A stretch of DNA of 64,000 nucleotides from assembly GCA_028571685.1 (NCBI GenBank), contig CM053140.1:59278201-59342200 (forward strand), read 5' to 3'. Within the stretch, counting starts at the first letter, position 1; each line of letters starts with the position of its first letter. The DNA comes from Heterohyrax brucei. Taxonomy: Eukaryota > Chordata > Mammalia > Hyracoidea > Procaviidae. The notes beneath the pieces are model-generated. The model worked only from the letters and a program-made list of their open reading frames with translations. It had not been told where the DNA came from and searched no databases. Shown here one piece after another: positions 32,591-43,379 of this stretch. The position numbers and the translations under genes are program-made.

Positions 32591-33170
32591 TTATTGGTGT
32601 TGGGTTCCCTGAGGTCAATTCCAACTCACAGTGACCCTTTGTATAACAAAGCAAAACTGTCTAGTCCCACACCAATCATCATAGCGCTTGAGCCCATTGT
32701 TGCAGCTACTGTGTCCCTACATCTCATTGAAGGTCTTACTTTTTGCTGACCCTCTACTTCACCAAGCCTGATGTCCTTGTCCAGGAACTGACCCCTCCTG
32801 ATAACACGTCCAAAGTACATGGGACCAACTCTCACCATCCTTGCTTCTAAGGAACATTCTGTCTGTACTGTTTATTCTTTTGCCAGTTTGTGGTATATTC
32901 AATATCGTTCTCTGGCCGCACAATTCAAAGGTGTCAGTTCTTCTTTGGTCTTCTTTATTAATCGGTCAGATTTTGTATGCATGTGAGATGATTAAAAACA
33001 CCATGGATTAGCTCAGGTGCACCTTAGTCCTTAAAGTGACATCTTTAAGGAACTCTTTTTGTAGAGGACTTCCCCAATGCAATGCATCTTTTGATTTCTT
33101 GACTGCTTGGTGATAAGTGACCCGCAATAAATGTCATCTCATAATACTGAAATCCCTGGATAATAAAAAT
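32590..33170 (-). repeat. RTE (BovB-like) LINE 3' fragment, antisense
   Basis: It has ttggtgttgggttccctgag, gagcccattgttgcagctac, ctgataacacgtccaaagta, catccttgcttctaaggaac and gatttcttgactgcttgg in RTE order on the complement. Confidence 0.85.
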
Positions 33171-33179
33171 TGTGATCCC

Positions 33180-34220
33180 TACCCTTTGTTTAGTACCTAT
33201 TACTTTGCTAGATTTTTTAAAATCCATTGAAGTAGTCATATAGCTCAATTCAGTGAGTCCAGGTTCCAGTTTTAGTTCTGCCACAAATATGCTGTGTTAC
33301 CTTAAGCAACCATTTGCTCCCTTTGGGATCATTTCTTGATCTGTCCAATAAGGAGGTGGGACCAGGTGTTTTTTAGAGACTAATTCCAAGTAGGGCTCTG
33401 TTGCATTCAACATCCCTTACTGATAATGGGACTGACATTGTTCAGAGATGCCCAGGTCACTGGCCTATGCATCTGCTTTCTGAGTCTATTGAAATTTTGG
33501 GTGTGCTCTGGCTTTTGTCTGATGGGCCAGGGCATCTCCCCTGGCAGGTCCTTGCATTGTACCCATTGTAGACATTGTCCCTAATCTTCACAGCAATCCT
33601 GAGAGGTTAGGTATTACCAAACCCAGGTAATATGAAGAAAAAAACTCAGGTGAGGTAACTCAAAGTCACACAGCTAGAAAAGAAAGACAGCAGCATTCAA
33701 ACTTGTGCCACTTGACCCTGTTGCTCTTGTAATGCTTATAGAAGTGCCAAAAAATCTAAACCTGAGCCACATCAATTGTTTGAAATTTTTTGTCCAGAAG
33801 TCAGTCTGTACTCTCAATACTCACTCAAGCTGTGCTGAGCCATAGATAGCTATAAACAGGCTCAGTGGAAGCCCACATACAGGCTTCTCATGCTCAGTGC
33901 CTGGCACCCAGTAGGACTGCAGAAAAAACTGTTGAATTAATGGTGGAATGTCTTGAATCCACAGATGTTGAGTCAGCATGAGACAAGAAGCTGAGACAAA
34001 AGCTTTTCAAGGAAAAATGAAATGCATCTCAATTTACTTCCTACTGTCTTCCAGCAGTGGAAAGAGGAAACCTGACCAGGAATGTTATTTTCTGTTCATT
34101 TGAAAGACAAGCAATATGACTTCCTTGAGCTGTGTTTATTATCTGAATGCATTCTCATGTTGAAGAGAGCTCAAGACAAAGTTCTTTGCATAAGGCTCCA
34201 GCTCCGGCCTTCTACCTCCT
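33180..34220. other. Intergenic, MIR-containing, otherwise unrecognised
   Basis: A MIR-like copy is at about 33570-33740 (acagcaatcctgagaggtta, actcaaagtcacacagctag). No gene is seen. Confidence 0.6.
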
Positions 34221-34359
34221 TTCTCACAAAAGACAGAGAAATTCTTGCTCCTCTAGCCTCTTCTCCTGCCAGACCCCTTGCTCCCTGCTGTGTTTGCCTG
34301 TCTCTCCATGCCAGTAATCAATTTATTGTCTTTCAGCATCAAATACACCCTTCTTTGCG

Positions 34360-34940
34360 TGTTTTGTAATCCTGGAGCTGGACCCTGTCAACAGTTGCTT
34401 TTTCCAGCTGGAGCAATGCTGGGCTGCATCAGTAGAGAGCACTAGAGGGTAAGATGACAGCAGCAAGAAGCCACTTCCCTGCAAAATTCTTCATTCTATT
34501 TTATTTTTTAATTTGGCACAGGAGTCAAGGCTCGCTGCTTAGGTCTTCGGTGGCCCTCATGGACCAAGTCCAGATGTACCCTCAGATTTTACTGTCCCCA
34601 CTTGGCAGCTGCTTCTGCAGACTAGCTCCAGGAATCACCCCAAAAGTTCTTCTCTGGACTAACGCTAACAGCAGCTCATGTTCTCTTACAAGTCCCTTAG
34701 CCATGAGGGTCCATGTTCCTCTGGTAGTCTCTCCACTGTTGAAGAGGTCTGAATCTCAGCCTCAGGGTTAGACCATCTCCTGAGGCTTTAGTTCATTATT
34801 TACTCCTTCACAGCCTAGATGTAGCAGTTGCCTTTCTGTACTTGGCCCATTGAAGTCCTCTTTCATTCCTTTTAGTAGTTAACCCTCCTTTTCTAATGAA
34901 CGATTCTTTATATTAAGTTTTCTATGTTCAGGTTATGGGT
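34360..34940. repeat. Unclassified dispersed repeat, copy A
   Basis: It shares a layout with 48640-49290: a word like ggagctggaccctgtcaaca, ccagctggagcaatgctggg, catggaccaagtccagatgt, then agttaaccctccttttctaa and cgattctttatattaagttt. The family is not known to me. Confidence 0.55.
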
Positions 34941-35248
34941 GTGGTGTGATTTCTGTCTTCTGACTGTGTCCTAGTTAGCAAAGCACTGGTAACAGAGGTG
35001 GTCCTGGGAGACAGAACCTCAACAGTGAGATTTTGATTTAGTTTTGTTGCACTCTTGGGATTGAGGATGGGGCCAACGTTCTTACCAATGGGGGATGGTA
35101 TGCTAGTAATTTATGGCATCACAATTAATGATGCTATCACCTGTGATTCATTCTGAGGCAATGTAAACCTGAGCAAGTGCTTTGGGAGCCCAAGTGGCTT
35201 GACCATTACAGAAGTAACAATATAATGATGACTATAAGGACTGCCAGA
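34940..35248. other. Intergenic, nothing recognised
   Basis: AT-rich unique-looking sequence without a gene or a clear repeat. Confidence 0.6.
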
Positions 35249-35410
35249 AACCCTGGTGGCATAGTGATTAAGTGCTACGGCTGCTAACCAAAAGGTTGGT
35301 GGTTTAAATTCACAAGGTGCACTTTGGAAACCCTGTGAGGGCAGTTCTGCTCTGTCCTATAGAGTTGCAATGAGTAGGAATTAACTTGATGGCAGTGGGT
35401 TTGGCTTTTA
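35249..35410 (+). repeat. AfroSINE, sense
   Basis: agaaaccctggtggcatagt, gtgctacggctgctaaccaa, gagggcagttctgctctgtc and gatggcagtgggtttggctt are a near-complete copy. Confidence 0.93.
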
Positions 35411-36131
35411 TTTTAATTATGATTGAGTGAAAATGTACATTCCCATATAAATTTGCATGCTCACCTATATACAGCTCCCACTGCTCTCCCTGTCCTATGA
35501 CAGCACACTCTTCCTCTCCACTCCATACATGTCTTGTCTTATCTTTCCAGCAACCTCCCATCCCCTCTTCTCCACCCATTCCCCTGCCTCCAGTAAGAGG
35601 TCAGCAGGATGACATCCTATAGATGCATAGAACTATAGAGTGTACATGTGACATGGTCACTCTGTGTCTCTAAGTCCAATCCATTCCTGTCTGAAGAGTT
35701 GACCTCCATTATAATTTATGGACAGGGCAGGATCAGGGCCAGGGGCCATGCTCCCAGGGGAACCCCAAGGCTCCCGGACCATCAATTGCGGTCTTTTAGT
35801 GGAAATCTCAGGATGTGTTCCTTTTTATTCTTGTGTTGCCAGAGAGACTCAACTTTGTGAGCTCTATCACAGCTATTGCTGGCGGTGGCCAGGCACCATC
35901 TGGTTCTTTCGGTTATAAGTCGATGTAGTCACCCACTCACGTGGGTCTCTCTGTCTTCTGGGTTCTCTTTCTCCCGTGTTGTTTTGGTCCCTGTTGATCA
36001 TCTGTTCGTGTTGAGTTGGGACTGTTTGCTGTACCCTCAGATGGCAGCTTGGCAGCTTTTAAGACCCCAGACGCCTCTCACCAATGTGGAGTACAGAAGG
36101 CTCTCTTAGCAAAATGCTGGTTGTGCCAATT

Positions 36132-36420
36132 GGGAGGGAGGAAGGGCGAGAAGGGGATGGTTTAGATTAGTTGGTAGAAATTTGTTTGGGTGAAATCGGT
36201 GACAGTACACACTAGAACTTCCCCTGAGAGCATAGTCCCTGGCATCCTGCCCCAGCTACTCCATCCTTGCAATATCGGGTTAAGATGGGAGGAGTAATCA
36301 CATTATGTTGAAGTCCAGTTAATGTTGATTTTCTTTCTAGTGTGTACTGTCACCGATTTCACCCAAACAAATTTCTATCAACTGATCTAAACCATCCCCT
36401 TCTCGCCCTTCCTCCCTCCC
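36132..36420. repeat. 86-bp near-perfect inverted repeat with 117-bp spacer
   Basis: The left arm 36132-36217 is the complement of the right arm 36335-36420, with two differences by eye (84 of 86). Arms begin gggagggaggaagggcgaga and ctagtgtgtactgtcaccga. The right arm fits the L1 3' UTR course; the left arm looks like an inverted copy placed upstream. It could form a long hairpin. Confidence 0.93.
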
Positions 36421-36689
36421 TATCTTTGAAGCTGTCGAAGAGTCTTTTCTTCTATGCACGAATCTGTTTTTAAGTTCTTATCGTAGGAGTCTCATGCAGT
36501 ATTTGTCCTTTTGTTACTGACCACTTTCACTCAACATAATTCCTCCAACTGAAACCAGGTTATAAGATGTTTCTTAAGATCATCATTGCTCTTTATCATT
36601 GGAGAAGAACGTGTAGTTGTCCACTGATGGCTAGAAAGTTCTGTATATGTCAGTTAGGTCTAGTTGGTTAATTGTGTCAATAAGGTCTT

Positions 36690-36966
36690 ATGTGCCTTTA
36701 TTGAGCTTTTTTCTAGATGATCTGTCCAATGTTGAGAGTGGAGTGTTGAAATCTCCCACTATAATTGTAGAGTGATCCATCTCATTTTTGAGTGTAGTCA
36801 GTGTTTCTTTGATGTATTTAGGTGCTCTAATATTAGGTGCATAAATATTTAATATTGTTAAGTCCTGCTTGTGTATTGAACCTTTCAGCAATAAGTAGTG
36901 TCCATCTTTGTCCACGATGGTAGACTTTACATTAAAATCTGTTTTATCTGAGATTAGAATTGCCAC
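36690..36966 (-). pseudogene. L1 ORF2 endonuclease fragment
   Basis: The frame encodes the AP-like endonuclease core: VAILISDK-type start, then LTILNIYAPN and VGDFNTPLS, the last holding the catalytic Asp/Asn pair (GDFN). The ORF2 reading stops there and the reverse transcriptase does not follow. Confidence 0.85.
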
Positions 36967-37092
36967 ACCTAGTCTTCTTTATGTATTGTTAGCTTGATAT
37001 ATATTCTTCCATAGCCTTCCCTAGCTCAGTAGGTTTCTGGGTGATGTGTCCTGTATTTGCTTCCAAAATATAAAGTTAGCAGTTTTGTTCTT

Positions 37093-38028
37093 CTAAGCCA
37101 AGAGATTCAGTATTTCTTGTAGCTTTGGTTTGGTTTTTACAAAGCCTCTGAGTTTCTGTTTATCTGCGAATGTCTTGATGTCATTTTCATATTTGAAAGA
37201 TAGTTTTGCAGGGTATATAATTCTTGGTTGGAAGTTCTTCTCCTTCATGGCTTTGAATGTGTCATCCCATTGTCTCAGTGCCAGCATCATTTCTGCTGAG
37301 AAATCAGATGAAAGCCTACAGGGTTTCCCGCTGAATGTTAGCTTTTAGCTTTGCTTTGAGTCTTGCTGCCTTTAAGAGTTTCTACTTATGTTTCATTTTG
37401 TTAAGCTTGATTATAATACATCTTGGAGTCTTTCTTTTGAGATCTATATTGAGTGGCATTCGATATGCATGTTGGATATCTATATTCTCTTCTTTTATAA
37501 TTTCTGGGAAGTTTTCTGTCAGCAGCGCAGCAACAATACTCTCTGTGTTCTCAGGTGTCTCACCCTGTTCAGGAACTCCAATTAATCATAGATTGTTCCT
37601 CTTAATAGAGTCCCACATGCTTCTTCATTTTTCTTGTTTCTTTTTTCTGATTTGTCCTTATAGATGTTAGAGTCAGTAACTCTGTCTTCCAAGTCAGAGA
37701 GTCTATTTTCCACTTGTTCCATTTGGTTTTCTTGGCTCTGAATTGAAGTTGCTATGTCTTTGATTTTGTTCTTGCTTTGCTGGATTTCAGAGTACTGGTG
37801 TTCCATCAGATCGAACAGCTTGCTAAATTTTTCATTTTGCTTTGCTGCATTTTGTGTAAGGTCTAGGAGGGTTCTATATATAATCCTTTTGAATTCACCT
37901 TCTGATAGTTTCAGAAAGGTTTCTACATCTGGGAAGTGCTTTGGTTCTTTCTTTTGGGAGCCTTCTGAAGCCATGGGTGATTTCTTGGTTACTCTTTTCT
38001 CCAGAGTTTGTTGCTTTTTGGGCATCAT
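37093..38028 (-). pseudogene. L1 ORF1 remnant (RNA-binding chaperone protein)
   Basis: The first open frame (38028-37582, 148 residues) starts MMPKKQQTLEKRVTKK and continues with a coiled-coil-like stretch (LFDLMEHQYSEIQQSK, then MEQVENRLSDLEDRV). A second piece (37290-37093) carries the C-terminal domain motif PAKLSFKYEND and then DKQKLRGFVKTKPKLQEIL. Frameshifts or stops lie between them. ORF1p coats L1 RNA and aids retrotransposition; this copy cannot make it intact. Confidence 0.85.
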
Positions 38029-38840
38029 GTGAGTCAGTAGAGGCTAGGAGAGATGCTGTGAGGATGGACCACAGTTGTCTCCCATCTTAAAATGAAAGGT
38101 AAAAGGTACCTGACAACTTCCAAAGTCAGTCAGGTTTTCAGGTGTACAGGTCCCTCTTCCCAGCTGGCAAAGTAAGCAGCTTGAACCCCAGATGTTATAA
38201 ACTAGCTCAAAATACAGAAAGGCTACTTCCCTGCTAGCCTCTGCTGTTGGGCCCTAGCTGTAGGTGACACTGTGTAGAATACAACTTTTCTGCTGGGCAA
38301 GCGCTCTTCTCTAGGCAGGCACTGCCTCTCAGCCTAGGAATTAGGTCCAGCTGAGGCCTCTATATGGGTAATCGGCCTCCTGGTGGAACAAGGTGGCGTC
38401 CCACACAAGCTGTCTACCTGCCTTGGCACAGGCTACTCAATGGCGGAGGCAAAAAGAGAGGCCAAAGGTGCCGAGATGCACAGATGCCAATGCTGGGCTC
38501 TCAAAGTGTGGCAATTTTGCCTGCTGATCTCACGAGCAGTGTGTATGAGACCAGCTGCCAGTCAAGTGCCAGCTCTTCCTGCTGCCCAAGACAGAGAAAT
38601 AAAAGTTAAAATGGCGAGTTACCCTTGATCCGTGAAAGCCAGCACTCACCAAGAACAGGGGTCAGTGAAAGAGAGGAAGTTTTCCGTTCAGTGGTATGAA
38701 GTCCAAATTAACAGCCTTATGCTCTGTCCTAGAGCTTACTAGGTGTCTGCAATGCTATTTAGTTACCATTTCATGTCTTGGTTTCCAGAGGGGTTTAGGG
38801 AGATGTGTGTTTAGTCTACCATCTTGACTACACCCCCTTG

Positions 38841-38859
38841 TTTTTTTTTTTTTTTTTTT
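38841..38859. repeat. (T)19 run
   Basis: A pure T run directly next to the L1 5' end. It may be the A-tail of another antisense element or part of the target site. Confidence 0.95.
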
Positions 38860-40090
38860 ACAAGGACTGGTGGGGGGAAAATTCTTGAGTGTGCTAGAAT
38901 ATTTGCTGGAAAGAAATTGACAAATTCAAGTCATTTAACAAATTCAAATCATGTTTGAAAACCACAGAACTTTCATGGCAACCTTAAAAGAATTTCTTTC
39001 CCCAGTACCGCCCCACATTTTTTTTAAAATATAATCTTGAGACTGATATTGTTGAAAATCAAACATAAAAGTTAATTGTGTGGGTTCCAGAATTAAAATG
39101 TCCTTTAAATTGATAACATTGCCAGATTTTTTCTTGTGAAAGTTTGGGCATAGACTGGGAAAGAATGAGATCCTGTAACTTGGAATAGGGACATCTGGTT
39201 GGACTCAGATGAAATGGAGAATCATGAATCCCTAAATCACTTTCTTGCCAATGGAAATAATGCACCCTCTTGTAGCAGGAAAGACTAGTTTTCCTTTGAA
39301 AATTCAGTGATAACCTTGTACTAAGCTGGTACTTTGAAAGGAAGTGCCCATTCTCCCCAAGACATACCACAAGTGCACTGTATCACCACTAGATCCATGC
39401 CTAGGTTCAAATTTCAGCACACTCCAAGGGATTGAACACCCACTATGACCCAGAAGGTGGTAGCTTATACAACAACAACAGCATAATTTTGCTAGTGGAA
39501 AGATTTGGCATAATCCTTAGAATATATGTGGGAGTTGATTCTAAAGGTTGGGTATAAGAGCAGATTCACTGATGTGGATTTAGGATTTAATGTGCTAGCT
39601 TGTGCAGCTGAAGGTTGCTCTAACAGCTTACTGGGCTGATTGAAACTTTCACTTGAAGGTAGATTACATTTAGTGATGTTGAGATGCCAGAGCTTCCCTG
39701 AGATGATGTGGAAGAGAGAATCCAGGGTTTAAGGAGACAGAAAAGCTGAAGTGGATTTATCAGGCGTGACCTACACATCCACTCTCAAACTGTGCTCTGT
39801 GAAAAGTGCCAGAAGACGCTTTTGTCATCAAGGCACTGGGAAGTACGTTGGCGAGGGAAACATCTTCATCCTTAAGAAGTTCTATGGATGCTTACCTTTG
39901 TAGGTTAGGTGTTCCCATGGAGTATGCTGCCATTCACACAGGCTCCTTGATTTCATGGATATTACAGGATCCTGGAGTGGCAGAGGTTAAGTTGTATATA
40001 ATAGCAAAGACAAGATGAATGCATTTATTGTAAAGGGCAGGAGGGCTGTATCAATAAGTAGAATTTCTTAGCCTACAGAGATCTTCTTTG
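38860..40090. other. Intergenic; possible retroviral (ERV) flank
   Basis: No gene. The piece 39650-40020 has short open stretches with a loosely retroviral look (an open frame of 70 residues at 39806-40018), but I could not confirm a domain. It might be part of the ERV whose pol lies beyond the RTE insertion. Confidence 0.35.
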
Positions 40091-40094
40091 TTTT

Positions 40095-43000
40095 TAGATG
40101 CTGTAGAGTAGAGTCAATTCCACTCATAGTCATACCTAGTGCCTTTATGTACAACACAATGAAGCATTGCCTGGTGTTTCATTGCTGTGTGCCATGCTCA
40201 CAACATTGCTGTGCTTGAGCCCATTGTTACAGCCACCGTGTTAGCTCATCTTGTTGAGGGTCTTCCTTTTTTTCACTGACCCTCTACTTTACCAGGCATG
40301 ATATCCTTCCTGATAGGACTAGTCCCTCCTGATAAGATGGCCATAGTATGTAGATGAAGTCTCACCATCCTTGGTTCCAAGGAGCATCCTGTCTGTTCTT
40401 CTTTCAAGGCTGACCTGTTCATTCTCTGGCAGTCCATGATATATTCAATATTCTTCATTAGTACATGATTCAAAGGCATCAATTCTTCTTTGGTCATATA
40501 AGTGTCCTATTTTCACATGCATACAAGATGACTGAAAATACCATAGCTCAGGTCAGGCATACTTTAGTTCTCAGTTCTTAAAGTGACATCTTCACTTTTT
40601 TTAACACTTTAAAGAGGTCTTTTGCAGCAGATTTGCCTAGTGCAATATGTTTTTTGATTTCTTGACTGCTGTTCCTATGGGTATCAATTGTGAATCCAAG
40701 TAAAATAAAATCTTTGAAAATTTACAACTTTTTCTCCATTTATCAGATGTTGTTTACTGGTCCAATTGCAAGGATTTCTGTTTTCTTTACGTTGAGGTTT
40801 AACCAGACTGAAAATTGTGGTATTTGATCTTCACTAGTAAGTGCTTCAAGTCTTCTTCATTTCCTGAAAGGAAGGTTGTGTCATCTGCATATGACGTGTT
40901 GTTAATGAGTCTTCTCCTAATCTTAATGCCCCATTCTTCTTCATGTAGTCCAGTTCCAGAATTATTTGCTCAGTATGCAGATTGAATAAGTGTGGTGAAA
41001 GGATGCAGCTCTGACACACACGTTTTCTGATTTTTCAAACCACACAGTATCCGCTTGTTCTTTTCAAATGACCACCTCTTGGTCTTCGTGTAGTTTCCCC
41101 ATGAGTACATTTAAGTGTTTTGGGATTCCCATTCTCCACAATGTTATCCATAATTTATTATGATCCATAAAGTTGAATGACTTTGTATAGATAATAAAAC
41201 ACAGATAAACATTTTTTTCTGGTGTTCTCTGCTTTCAGCCATGATCTATCTGACATCAGCAATGATATCCCTTGTTCCATGTCATCTTCCAAATCCAGCC
41301 TAAATCTCTGGCAGTTTCCTGTCAATGTACTGCTGCAACCATTTTTGGATGATCTGTAGCAAAAATTTACTTGTGGGTGATATTAATGACATTGTTTGAT
41401 AATTTCCACATTCTGCTGGGTCACCTTTGTTTGGAGTGGGTACAAATATGGATCTCTCCCAGCCAGTTGGCCAGATAACTTTTCCAAATTTCTTGGCATA
41501 GATGAGAGAGCATCTTCAGTACTGCATCCATTCTTGGAGCTTTGTTTTTTGCCAATGCCTTCAGTCAGCTTGGACTTCTTCCTTCAGTCCCATTAATTCT
41601 TGCTCATATGCTACCTCCTGAAATGACTGAAAGCAGATGAATTCTTCTTGGTACATTGAGCATGTTCTTTCCATCTTGTTTTGATGCTTCCTGTGTCATT
41701 CAGTATTTTACCAAGGAATCTATCAAAACTGCAATTGGAGTCTTGAATTTTTTTTTCCCTCTTTTATTCTTTTAGCTTGAGAATGTTGAGCATATTTTCT
41801 AACTTTTGGTTTTCTAACTCCAGGTCTTTGCGTATTTCATTATGATATTTTGCTTTGTCTTCTTGAGCCATCCTTTGAAATCTACTCAATTCTTTTACTT
41901 CATCATTTCTTCCATTTGCTTTAGCTGCTCTACATTCAAGAGCAAGTTTTCATCTCTTACGACATCCATTTTTTTCATTCCTGTCTTTTTAATGAGCTTT
42001 TGCTTTTTTCATGTATGATTTCCTTGATTTTTTTCCCACACAACTCATCCAGTCTCAGTCATTAGTGTTCAGTGTGCCATATCTATCCTTGAGATGGTCT
42101 CTAAATTCAGGGGGGATATACTCAAAGCCATCCTTTGTTTCTTGTAAACTTATTTTAAGGTTCCTCAGCTCCAACTTGCATTTGAGCAGATGAAGATGTT
42201 CTTCTCCACAGTCTTCCCCTAACCTTGTTCTGACTGATGATATCAATCTTCTCCGTCATTTGTTTCCACAGTGTAGTTAATTAGGTTACTGTGTATCCTA
42301 TCTGGTGTTGTCCATGTGTATAGTCACCATTGGTGCTGTTGAGAAAAGGTATTTGCAGTGAAGAAGTTGTTGGTCTTGCAAAATTCTGTCAAGGGATCTC
42401 CGGCATGATTTCTATCACTACGGGCATAGTTTCCAACTACTGATCCTTCTTCTTTGTTCCCAGCTGTAGCACTCTAATCACCAGTAATTATCAATACAAC
42501 TTGATTGCGTGTTTGATCTATTTCAGACTACAGAAGTTGATAAAAATCTTCACTTTCTTCATCTTTGGCATTAGTGATTGGTGCATGAATTTGAATGACA
42601 ATTTTATTGTTTTCCTTGTAGGTGTTTGGATAAAACCCTATTATTGCTCACATTGTACTTCAGGATACATCTCGAAATATTTTTTGATACTGAATGTACT
42701 GCTATTCCTCTTCAATTTGTCATTCCCAGCAGAGTAGACCATATGATTGTCTGATTCAAAATAGCCAATAGCAGTCCATTTCAGCTCACTAATGCTCAGA
42801 ATACTGCTATTTATGCATTCCATTTCATTTTAGTTGAATTCCAATTCTCCTAAATTCGTACTTCATACAACCCACATTCTGATTATTAATGGATGTTTAG
42901 CAGCTGTTTCTTCTCATTTTGAGTTGTGCCACATCAGCAATTTCTCAAAATTTTACTCGTCTCCATTATTAAGGTTGTTATTACTTTGTGGAGGTAGTTA

Positions 43001-43100
43001 TATTTTGAGTGCCTTCTAATCCAAGGGTCTCATCTTCCAGTGCGTCAGACAACATTTCATTGCTATTCATAAGGTTTTCACCAGCCAACTTTTTCAGAAG
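40095..43100 (-). mobile_element. RTE (BovB-like) LINE, about 3 kb, antisense, near full length
   Basis: The left edge is the 3' terminus (ctgtagagtagagtcaattc). Towards the right come the reverse-transcriptase part (41220-41350: gccatgatctatctgacatc, catgtcatcttccaaatcca, cagtttcctgtcaatgtact) and then the endonuclease end (42500-42930: agtagaccatatgattgtct, ccacattctgattattaatg, gagttgtgccacatcagc). The order matches RTE/BovB: endonuclease then reverse transcriptase on the - strand. Only short frames remain open (42823-42641, 42246-42055), so it is dead. Confidence 0.9.
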
Positions 43101-43379
43101 TGGGCTGCCAGCTCCCTTCTACTCTGTCTTAGTCTGGAAGCTGTGTTGAAACCTTTTAACCATGGGTGACCCTGTTGGCATTTGAAATACCAATGGCAAA
43201 GCTCCAGCATCATAGTGACACAAAAGCCACCAATATGACAAACGACAGGCAAGTGTCCAGCAGGGATCTTTAGTGGTAACTAACTGATCATAGTGTCTTT
43301 ACAAAGGAAACAAGTGGATAGCCAACTAGATATTGCTTGAATCTATGTAAGAGAAAAAAGCAAAATGAAAAAATATCTC

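Larger units (their letters stand above)
35410..38840 (-). mobile_element. L1 LINE, antisense, with 5' UTR, ORF1, ORF2 endonuclease and 3' end but no reverse transcriptase
   Basis: Read on the - strand it starts at about 38840 with ggggtgtagtcaagatggta (L1 5' UTR start), then ORF1 (38028-37093, broken), the ORF2 endonuclease (about 36966-36690), and directly the ORF2 C-terminal end and 3' UTR (about 36610-35410). The reverse-transcriptase part of ORF2, some 2-2.5 kb, is missing, so it is an internally deleted and dead copy. A 19-base T-run (38841-38859) abuts the 5' end. An inverted repeat lies in the 3' UTR at 36132-36420. Confidence 0.85.

Noticed and set aside
36688..38028. Functional host genes from the open frames on the - strand
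   Set aside because: They are pieces of L1 ORF1 and ORF2 with breaks between them.
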